Source: Strigamia acuminata (lineage: Eukaryota > Arthropoda > Chilopoda > Geophilomorpha > Linotaeniidae). From it: a stretch of 64,000 bases of DNA. The stretch spans positions 4,241,605-4,305,604 of the forward strand of contig OX442321.1 in NCBI GenBank assembly GCA_949358305.1, read 5' to 3'. Shown here one piece after another: positions 54,703-64,000 of this stretch. Under the pieces are notes generated by a model. That model did not search any database. It was not told the origin of the DNA and saw nothing but the letters and a program-made list of their open reading frames with translations. Every line of letters starts with the position of its first letter. Position 1 is the stretch's first letter. A program made the position numbers and the translations under genes.

Positions 54703-55947
54703 GTGGGTTTGCTCCACTGATTTTTGTCCAAATTTTTCACGGGGGTGACCACGTGTTGGATTCGAATGCTCACTGATGCGTCGAATTGATGTAATCAGGA
54801 TTTTTTGGTATTAGGAAGTGGAGATTGTTGTTGTAATTGTAGTTATTGCGGTGACAAGAAGTGACGATGATTGAGGAATTTTTATTAATCAGGAAGTCAG
54901 TTTAGGGAAACGCTGTAATTTTTTTTTTTTTTTTTTTTATTTTAAACTAAAAATTGTTAGTTAATTATTTTTTGGCAGGTTAATTGGTTGGAAATGATAA
55001 GTGGTAATCAAATTGAGTGTAAAATTGTAATTGTAGGTGATTAATTCGGTTGTGTGTGGAAGAAACGGTTGTTAATTGGATTGTTTTCAGCATGGGAATG
55101 ACCTTTGAAGTTTTGTACTAGTTTCAATATCAATCAAATGTTAAGGTTGTAATAAAACCCGTGGTCCGTCAGCCGGATAAATAATTGATAGTGAACGGTG
55201 TGTTTTTTTTTTCTTTTTCTTTAGCCTACATGAAGAATTTATTTTATGAGGGGGAAAAAAGGGTTTTTGATGGCTGAAGACCTATTTACCCGTTTTGTCT
55301 TTTGACCCAGTTGAAGCGAAATATTTGATTTTTTTTTATTTTTTATTGAATTTCACGCTCGAATAAACGAATAAAGTGGTCAAATAAATCACCGAGCTAA
55401 ACGACTACGTCAATTGTATAACACCAACAAATAAATGATGTTATTTATGGCTTGTCTAGTTTACAGTCTGTTTCAAAAGTATAAACACACCAGTTTTTTG
55501 GGGTATTTTCAAGTTTAATTAACAAATATTTCAGTACTTTAAAGAAAGCGCGACATTGTCTACCGCGACATCGGTGTACTGCGACTATGTGTGTTTTTGG
55601 TATTAATTTTTCTTTTTCCTAACAAAGGGGGAGGGCTGCGTCCCCCCTTGACCCTCCGCAGACCACCAGTACCATTTGTCGCGGTACATTGATGTCTCGA
55701 TAAATAATGTCGCGGCGAGTATAAATAAATAAATAATTGGGACAAAATGCATTTTATTTTTGAGGGATTTCAATTCGAATTAAATTAAATAAAAAATAAT
55801 TTTTAGAAAATTTGTTTTTATTTTTAATTTTTTCCAGTACAATCCAAACAACTTCAAAGAAAAACAGTTGGTAAAATAAGTTATATAATATTTAATTATA
55901 TATATGTATAAATAAATAAAAAGGAACAATTAATAAGGTGGTGCGGT
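54703..55947. other. Interval between the two Spatzle-like genes
   Basis: No exon seen. It contains poly-T tracts, a third copy of the TTGTATAACATCA repeat (55411-55550) and a GCGCGACA inverted repeat (55549-55715). The 3' end of Spatzle-like gene A lies here; no canonical AATAAA stands just after its stop, but an ATTAAA variant on the minus strand is near 55890. Confidence 0.5.
55411..55550. repeat. Dispersed repeat, TTGTATAACATCA family, copy 3
   Basis: Matches copies 1 and 2 at both ends but is interrupted by about 50 bp of other sequence before AGTACTTTAAAGAAAGCG. Confidence 0.65.
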
Positions 55948-58900
55948 TTAATTCCAGGGTTTGATGTAGTCGGACGTCGAGTGTTGGTTGTAGTTGATTT
56001 TTGTTTCATTGTCGTCTAGGTAACTCTTTTCTGACACTAGAGGGCGTCCAAAGTTGGTGTGTCGGCGTTGATCTTTGTCCACTAAATCATCTCGAGTGTA
56101 TTTATGTAATGTGCGCGTGTACGGGCCGAGCAGATTGGGTGTTGTCGTGAATTTACGTCTCCTCGTGCCTGTGTGATCATCTTTTCCGTTAATTACATCC
56201 GAGTTGATGGTTTCATCCATCATCATGCTGTCTTCATCCCAATTAAGTGGAATACCGTTTGAATCGTTATTCAGTGGGTTGTGTGTGGGAAACAGGTAAC
56301 AGGAACAAGCACTTGGGAACTAAGAAAAGGAAAGATTTAGAGGATAAAAGTAGAATTAAAGTGGCCCGCTAGGGACCTTTTTACGGCTTCTAAGATATTT
56401 TTTGGGGTATTTGAGCCTCGAAAGAGCGTGATTGTATAATCTATAAATAGGCTTCGGTAGGGTCTGATTGGTTGCGCAAGCTCATGATTCTGGGAATCTT
56501 AGAAATCTTGGAAATCTATGAAATTGAATTGAGCAAGGTCTTAAAGAAATTTGCCTGAATTTTGAAATCTATAAATCCTTAGCAAATTTCTGAAATCCAG
56601 GAAATCTTATGAAATCAGAGAAATCTTGTGAAATTCTGGAAATTCACGAAATCTCATGAAATCCAGGAAATCTCATGAAATTCACGAAATCTCATGAAAT
56701 TCACGAAATCTCATGAAATTTTGTAAATCTCATGAAATTTTGTAAATCTCATGAAATTTTGTAAATCTCATGAAATTTTGTAAATCTCATGAAATTTTGT
56801 AAATCTCATGAAATTTTGTAAATCCATTAAATCTCACAAAATTCACGAAATCTCATGAAATTTTGTAAATCCATTAAATTTCATGAAATTCACGAAATCT
56901 CATGAAATTTTGTAAATCCATTAAATTTCATGAAATCCTGGAAATCCATAAATTCTCATGAAATTTTGGAAATCCATAAAATCTCATGAAATCCTAGAAT
57001 TCCATTAATTCTTAGGAAATCCATAAAATTTTTATGAAATTCTGGAAATCCATAAAATCTTAGGAAATCCATAAAATCTTAGGAAATCCATAAAATCTTA
57101 GGAAATCCATAAAATCTTAGGAAATCCATAAAATCTTAGAAAATCCATAAAATCTCATTAAATCCTGGAAATCTATAAAATCTTAGGAAATCCATAAATT
57201 CTCAGAAAATCTTAGAAATCCATAAAATCTTACAAATTATCTCGCATACTATAGCTAAATCGAGCCAAATCTTTAAAAAAATTCTGCAAAATCCTCTTAA
57301 AATCCTGAATTCGTCAAGATTTAACAGGATTTCAATAACTCAAATATGTATTTTCTCATTTTTGCCATTGGCTTCTCTCTCCTTTAATTATCAACCGCAG
57401 CCATTTATGATAACGCCAGTTGTCGGAATTACCATTAACACATCAATATGAAGTCCTCTCTCGACATTCCAAACAAGAGTTCTTTGCAACGTGTGAAGTT
57501 GGCTGCATTGCGACTGCACCGAAGGATCCACGTAACTACATCGCGATTTCGGTTTTCTAAAACATAAAAATAAAACTCTCTATCGACAGAAATGTGACAA
57601 TCGGCTCTCAGTGCTTACAGACAACGTTCTAGGCGCACAGTTTGTGGAAACTGAGGCACATTGATGACATATTTCCATTCGCCTTTAATGTTTCTGCCTC
57701 GTCTTGGTTTCGCATACACCACTTCAGATGGACACACGTTTCCTCCCTCTTGACCATAATTTCGATGGGAATGAGCATTGCTGTAGCGAAAAACCATTGC
57801 AAAATAACATTATAACATTGTTAATATAGAGTTTGCGGGATGCATTTTTCCCTTACAGTTAAAGACTATACGGTATAAAAATAGTGTAAGGGAAAAATGA
57901 TAAATTAAGTTTTTGCGGGTTGCACTTTTCCCTTATGACTACACAATTTCAGCCAACTACTGACAGTTAGTAATTTTGGGCCTAAAAATTCAATTTGGGG
58001 ACGTAAATGTGCAAATTTCTGCATAAAATTCCATTATTATGCCTATAAAGTATGGTTTTGGGCCTAAAATTCAATTTTGGGCCTCACTTATCATTCAATC
58101 TACGTACCTATGACTGATGTGTTTGATCGGGACAACAAAATAATTACCATTTGCAATGGGCAGAGCTAACAATATAGTGTTCTCAATTCTGATTGGCTGC
58201 GCTATATTTTAATTTAGTGTTGAAAACGATACACTAAAGATTTTTCCCTTACGGTATGGCACTAAAATAGTGTATCGTAGAGCAAAATAAGGGAAAAATT
58301 TATCCCGCAAACTCTCTAATTTGTAGTTGGGCCGAGTTAAACTGCATTATGTCATAATTTTCCAATGGAACTTACTCGTTGCCGAAGTAATGCTTGGAGT
58401 CGTGCGACAACTCGGTCTTTGAAGACACTCCATCCATCAATTCTAACCGGTCTTGATTGGGCACATCGGCATACATGGCATTAACACGCTTCGTGTTACG
58501 CATCAACTCGTTCATTATGATTTCACTGGAAAAATTAAAATTAAAATAACGAGGCCGGGTTACTATTTAAAATTTAAATTATTTCGTGTCAAAATGGCGA
58601 AATTTTGGCTCTTTCTGATTTTATTCTGTCACTTACAATGGATAATCGTTCACCTCCAAACAAACATCACTGGTAAACAACGTGCAAGTGATTTTGTCTT
58701 GTTGCCTCCTGCTCGCCATCATTTGCAGTTTGTTTGCCATGGGCTGCCATCTTGCGTCTGGATGCGACGGATTGAGGTGATTATTCGGGTGCCTCGGTGG
58801 TGGTTTTCGACGGAACTCGTTAACCACTTCCGGTGGTCCTTTGCGTCCAAATAAAATGCCGTAAATTCCTCGTTTGAAGCTTTCTAGTTTACTCGGCGGC

Positions 58901-61489
58901 TTTTCCATGTCTCCTCTACCGCCGTATGCACCCGGCATTAAATGAGGATGTGGTCCAACCTGAAAAAGAGATTTTTTTTAAATGTTTTTAAGTTACGAAT
59001 TAAGCATTTGTGTTAATTTTCAACTCCATATATGCTTAAAAAATATATTACTTGTATACAATGTACCCACACAAAAAAGTAATGTATTTACCACATACGT
59101 TTAAAATGTATTTATAATAAAAGTTTTTATCAACATCTAAAACAGTTTGGGAATTATTTACTGTGAACCATACTTTTTGTCCACCCAGCGTACGTTTATC
59201 GTTCGTGAGAAACAATACCGTACGTTTGCAAGAAAACGGTATTCTTGTTGTCCCAGACGAGGCTACTATTCGAGGGCAACTCTTAATTGGTAAAATACGG
59301 TATATATTCGCACAATGTATACACAATACTTCAGGAATATATTCTTCCAATATATGTATATACTTACCAACGATTGATTGTCGGGTAACGGTTCTAGTTG
59401 TTCTTCGGAAGTCGAATTCGAGGGACTCATCACAAAATGAACGTGTCCGCCGTCAAGTTTATCGCCCATGATTGGTCGCCAATGATCATCGACGAAGAAG
59501 TTATCATCATGGGAGAAAATAAGACTCGTCTCGTTAGAAACGTCCACGTCATCTGTCGCGCGAGTTTCCGTTTCATTCGAAATGGGAACTTCCACGGCTT
59601 CCGTCGCAACAACCACCAACGAGTCGGTCGCATTGTCAAGAGGTAAAACCGGAACGAGACTGACATTTTCCGGCGTATTTGTCGTTGACGCAAGCAGGAC
59701 CATCGGCTGTGAAGTTGCCATCACTGGCTGAAGACTTTGCATGTCTCTGTTGTCCATACCAGGCGGAATTACCGCGTTTGGATAAACCACATCTCTGTTC
59801 ATTCCGGTCCATTGGCCCATCTGTGGGGCTTGGGTCATCCCAGGAGGTGGAAGCATCATGAGGCCCTGGTGGGGCGCCATGGTCGGGGTGCCAATTTTCT
59901 GGCCGTGGATTGAGTTTGTGGGGGGTGGCATTGCCATTTGGGGCTTGGGTGCGGAAGCCATTGGTATGGGTCCTTTGTTGGGAGGTTGTGGGTGTTGTGG
60001 GTGTTGTTGGTTGCCAAACCTGGACGGGGTTGGGTGTGGGAGAGGTTGGGGTTGGGGCTGTTGAGTTTGGGGGAAGAATTGGGGTGAAGGGGGCAATGTT
60101 TGGGGTTGGGCTGTTGGAAGGTGTTGTGGTGGTGTTGGTTGGAGATTTTGAGGTTGGTGATGTGGGAATGGTTGGCCATTTAGGGGGATGTGGTAAGGTT
60201 GTAATGGGCGCCCGTTTTGGGGGAGTTGATGAAGATGTTGTTGGCCGTTTTGTGGGATTTGGTTCGGGAATATTTGGTGTGGGTGACCAGTTTGAGGGTG
60301 TTGTGCTACTTGTTGACCACTTTGGGGAGGTTGTGATAGTGGATGACCATTTTGGGGCATTGGATGTCCATTTTGTAGTATTGGTTGACCATTTTGAGGG
60401 TGTTGTGGTAATGGTTGACCATTTTGAGGGTGTTGTGGTAATGGTTGACCATTTAGTGGTATTGGTTGACCATGTGGTATTGGTTGACCATGTGGTATTG
60501 GTTGACCATGTGGTATTTGTTGACCATTTTGTGGTTTTGGATGACCATTTTGGGCCATTGGATGACCCTTTTGAAGCATTGGATGACTATTTTTGGGCAT
60601 TGGATGACCCTTTTGAAGCATTGGATGACTATTTTTGGGCATTGGATGACCCTTTTGAAGCATTGGATTACCATTTAGGGGCATTGGCTGACCATTTTGG
60701 GGCATTGGCTGACCATTTTGGGGCATTGGATGACCATTTAAGGGCATTGGCTGACCATTTTGGGGCATTGGTTGACCATTTTGGGGCATTGGATGACCAT
60801 TTAAGGGCATTGGCTGACCATTTTGGGGCATTGGTTGACCAGTTTGGGGCATTGGTTGACCATTTAGGGGCATTGGATGACCATTTTGGGGCATTAGATG
60901 ACCATTTTGGGGCATTGGATGACCATTTTGGGGCATTGGATGACCATTTAGAGGCATTGGCTGACCATTTTGGGGCATTGGATGACCATTTTGGGGGTGT
61001 TGGGGTAGTGGTTGACCATTTTGGGGCATTGGATGACCATTTAGGGGCATTGGCTGACCATTTTGGGGCATTGGATGACCATTTTGGGGGTGTTGGGGTA
61101 GTGGTTGACCATTTTGGGGGTGTGGGGGTAGTGGTTGACCATTTTGGGGGTGTGGGGGTAGTGGTTGACCATTTTGGGGGTGTGGGGGTAGTGGTTGACC
61201 ATTTTTAGGGATGAGTTGGGAATTGATGGATGTTCCCTGTCCTTGATTGTTGGATAAATAAATTGGTTGTGGTACGGGAGTTTGTCTCGGTGGTAACATG
61301 ATGGGTTTGTTTAATGCATAGAAGTTTTGGCGTTTACTGCTTTGGAAGAAGGTCTGGTGCGTGTTTAGGGGTAGGAAAATTGATATCTAAAAATAAGTGA
61401 AGTTTTTTCTTTTAGAAAGAAAGAAAGTTTTAAAAGTGTTAGAATAAAAGACTTACCAGGAAGTAGAACAATCGGTAGAAATTCTTCAT
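55948..61489 (-). CDS. Spatzle-like cystine-knot ligand A with giant repeat prodomain, 1,060 aa, seven exons
   Basis: Exons: 61489-61457, 61386-59368, 58959-58637, 58525-58376, 57780-57619, 57556-57433 and 56319-55948; phases 0, 0, 2, 2, 2, 0; 3,183 nt. Signal peptide MKNFYRLFYFL joins ISIFLPLNTHQ across the first intron. Residues ~40-330 are N-G-(H/Q)-P-(M/L)-P-(Q/L) heptads, then a Gln/Pro-rich stretch and a Glu/Asp-rich part; GRGDMEK lies near residue 697. SDVCLEVNDYPFEIIMNELM is the pre-knot segment. The knot (858-944) has Cys at 858, 895, 902, 913, 942 and 944, with GEWKYVINVPQFPQTVRLER and FPSACSCYL. It resembles Spatzle paralogues such as Spz3 or Spz4. It should act as a secreted, processed Toll-receptor ligand. 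A 116-residue tail after the knot is unusual. Confidence 0.9.
56485..57240. repeat. Minisatellite (GAAATCTCATGAAATTTTGT)n in Spatzle-like gene A intron 6
   Basis: About 45 short AAATCYAT/TCATGAAAT words, with blocks of exact 19-20 bp repeats (56700-56820 and 57050-57140). It fills two thirds of the intron just before the exon that completes the cystine knot. Confidence 0.92.
57827..58316. mobile_element. MITE-like element nearly filling Spatzle-like gene A intron 4
   Basis: TAGAGTTTGCGGGATGCATT with TTTCCCTTA pairs with TAAGGGAAAAATTTATCCCG followed by CAAACTCT. Inner copies of GCGGGTTGCACTTTTCCCTT and TTTTTCCCTTACGGTATGGC make a nested structure. About 490 of the 595 intron bases belong to it. 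Confidence 0.75.
57980..58085. repeat. Short GGGCCTAAAATTCAATTTT repeat
   Basis: About four loose units of the GRCCnAAAAA family within the MITE-like element. Confidence 0.6.
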
Positions 61490-63999
61490 AATACGTCCAA
61501 ATCGCGATTTGTGTGGATGTGTAGAATGTGTGCACACTTTCACTAGCCTTTACTCGTGGCCGAATGACAAGCTACAATTTATCTTGCACTCACCTGACTT
61601 TTACCGTGTGAGGGTCAGTGAGTTTGCACAAGTGACCAAACACAGACTAAAAATCCCCACTTGTCCATAGCAGGGTCATTGCCACGTTGGAAATCAGCCA
61701 AGCTTCAAATCTTGCATTTTTGACTCGTGAAAATGAAAGGAGTTGAGCCAAACTCGAATTGTGTATTGACGTTTTAATTTTGGTTTTAAATAAATCGAAT
61801 TGAATAAAAATGGCGATTTTATTCAACTTGGTTCATTCAACATCAAAATTGTACACACATGTAATCAAGTGGAATTTTTAATGTAAAAATTTATAAAAAT
61901 TAATAAAAATTAATTAAAATTGGGAAATTAAATGCTAAAAACGTAATTTTTTGTATAATTCTTTCTTTTTTTGGGTTATTACTTATTATAGGAAGTAAAT
62001 GGCAAAAGGTCATTGTGTAAATTGGAGTCATATTATGTGCATTTTTTGATGAATAAGTTGATATTTAAGCATTTAAACATTTAAAAACGTTATTTGTGAT
62101 TGAAAGAAATAATTTCCCGGTATATTTGCATAATTTAACAATGTTGAATGACCAATGCAACAAGCTGACCGACTTCAATATTGAAATTTAGTAACAATTT
62201 TTGGAATTTTGTTGTGTCATCATTTTAAGGAAATTATACAGGTTTTAGTTTAATTATACATTTTCAACATCATAACAGAAGCGTGTATCGTATTTGCTCG
62301 TGCATTGAGTTAAATATAACGTGAAAAAACGTGACCGCTAAAGGGCCACCGAAAATAAAAGAAGAAAAATTGTGCAAGATTAGAAAATAAAAAAGGAATA
62401 ATACAAATAACTTTCTTTAAGGATGTTTAAGTTTGATTTTTTTGTGGAATACTGAAGTGATGAATTGTTTTGGTACAATTGATGCGTTGTAGGAGGGATT
62501 TTTAGTGTTAAATAGAAAATGTCGGAAGTTGAGTTGAAGCTATAACTCGCTTGGTTTCTCATGAATTCTGCTGCATTTTTTTAAAACCTTCTGGTCTCTG
62601 TGCTAATCCACTTAAACAAGGTCGCATTGCGGATTGAAAAAATGCAGAAATTACATTTTCTAAAGAAAAATTTGAAGGGGAAAAAATGAGTTTACTAAAA
62701 CATATTTTCCAATTTGTATTTTTTTCAGTTTCTTCTGCAATCTTGGTCAAGATCAAATGAAATGACGACAGATGCGATTCCAATCCAAAGGTTTTTTTTT
62801 TTGTACTATTTGAAAAGATTTACTTTCTACCTTCCATAATAATTAATAATTTAAAAATAAATTTAATAAAAAAAAAAACAATTTATTTTAAATTTTAAAT
62901 TGGACTCTATAGATAACTACAATTTATTGCATCTTTATATAATTTATATTTTGCGTCATAACTTAGCAAAATATTCAATTTTTAAATATAGTAGCTGCGG
63001 CTGAGACACCAAGATTAACGTATTTTTGCAAAAGTATTGTTTTCGTATTTAACCTCACGAACGATTCATTTGTGACGTTAAACAAATGTAAGAAACGAAA
63101 AACCGAAATTGTAATTGCTGACAAAAATGGCAGTTTTGAATAAGAGCCGCGGCTCTTAATCGATAAAATACGGTATTTTGCATCAAAATTGAAAATAATG
63201 CCATCTAGTGGTTTAGATTTGAATTACATTTTATTAGTTCCAAATGAGAACACTAGGAAGCTTCACAACCAATCGATATGGATAATTTTCAAGCGCTCAT
63301 CTTGAGAAATGATAACAAAATTTTGATGTAATTAATATTGTAGTCTATTTTTTCTGGCTGCTATTTTTGGCCAAAATAAGAGGAAGTGACGTCATAACAG
63401 AATATAAACTGGGCAGAAAACAGGACTTTCTGCTCTGTTTCAGTCTAGTGGTAACCCTGGCACTTGTACAGATAAATATACAGGTCTTTCCAGTGCATTT
63501 TTATTTTTGTATCTATCATTTACCACTCCAAAGTTATTGGGTGGAGAATAAAATTTTGTGTTGATTTGCTGGTGTGGTCTAATACTTTTGGTCATGGGTA
63601 GTAAATTGTCAAGTTTGTCACCAAAGGTCTTTCGATCTTTCAATCATCGTTTGTGATTCCATTGTGTATACACTTATTTATTGTAAAATTAAAGGAGTTC
63701 ACATAAAACATATAAACGAGTTTAAGTGACTTTATGAAGTCATTTAATGTTTATAGTGTCAAATAAAATTTTGCCACCGACGATGATCGAAAGATCGATA
63801 GACCTTTTGTGACAACCTTAACCCTTGTAGTTGTTATTTGTATTAGCGCCATTAATGTCATTCATTGAAACTTTATAGTCGAACAGATGTACTCGGTTGG
63901 ATTCTATGTCTCGTTATATCAGAAAATACATTTTTTATAACCCCAAAAATTGGCTGTTATGTTCTCAAATCGTTTGTCACGCATAATTGACCGGACGAC
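61490..63999. other. Upstream region of Spatzle-like gene A and window end
   Basis: No further exon recognised on either strand. The promoter of the Spatzle-like gene A should lie within a few hundred bases of 61490, but there is no clear TATA box. The only structure seen is the inverted repeat near 63.6-63.8 kb. Confidence 0.5.
63611..63819. mobile_element. Inverted-repeat element (~210 bp)
   Basis: AAGTTTGTCACCAAAGGTCT with TTCGATC pairs over 40 bp with GATCGATAGACCTTTTGTGA followed by CAACCTT, with about five mismatches. Confidence 0.75.
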
Positions 64000-64000
64000 A

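Noticed and set aside
59910-61208. 432-codon plus-strand frame rich in DHFGALDD
   Set aside because: Antisense of the Spatzle-like A heptad repeat; no signal peptide or splice evidence on that strand.
62559-62783. 74-codon minus-strand frame upstream of Spatzle-like gene A
   Set aside because: Low-complexity AT-rich context and no supporting signals.

Overview
The window is AT-rich animal DNA with introns, GT-AG splice sites, small exons and many short repeats and fold-back elements. Two Spatzle-type cystine-knot ligand genes point to an arthropod or close relative. The lineage cannot be set more tightly by eye; nothing bacterial, organellar or viral was seen. All gene models below were built by hand: each has matching splice phases and a total coding length divisible by three. 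Layout: (1) 3.5-9.3 kb, plus strand: a five-exon gene for an unrecognised ~312-aa protein. (2) 9.4-16.1 kb: no gene seen; inverted-repeat elements and minisatellites. (3) 16.1-19.95 kb, plus strand: a seven-exon gene for a clear orthologue of vertebrate LRMDA (C10orf11), a small leucine-rich-repeat protein. (4) 20.8-40.4 kb, minus strand: the main feature, one 15-exon gene for a secreted ~2,523-aa proline/arginine repeat protein. It has a signal peptide and an HAFHQFH module near both ends. Thirteen exons downstream of the long second exon begin in phase 2, and the twelve internal ones are symmetric (2-2), each opening with a PPxYP acidic cap followed by repeats of 5 or 8 residues. Neighbouring exon-plus-intron units are near copies, so the gene has grown by unit duplication. 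(5) 40.97-45.8 kb, plus strand: a possible three-exon gene for a 108-aa orphan protein, divergent from the proline-rich gene. (6) 49.9-50.6 kb, minus: a secreted Gly/Tyr/His-rich peptide gene whose signal peptide is split by a GC-AG intron. (7) 51.8-54.6 kb and 55.9-61.5 kb, minus: two tandem Spatzle-like genes of 386 and 1,060 aa. Their cystine knots share Cys spacing and three phase-2 introns at matching positions; the larger has a very long N-G-H/Q-P-M-P repeat prodomain. How the genes relate: the two Spatzle paralogues are presumably Toll-pathway or neurotrophin-like ligands and arose by tandem duplication. The proline/arginine protein and the GY peptide are secreted and lie beside them. 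That could be a cluster of immune-related secreted products, or simply structural (cuticle, adhesive or silk-like) genes next to ligand genes; the sequence does not decide. The proline-rich gene is the best candidate for an undescribed system: an exon-modular, terminally capped, polyproline-helix-type polymer protein.
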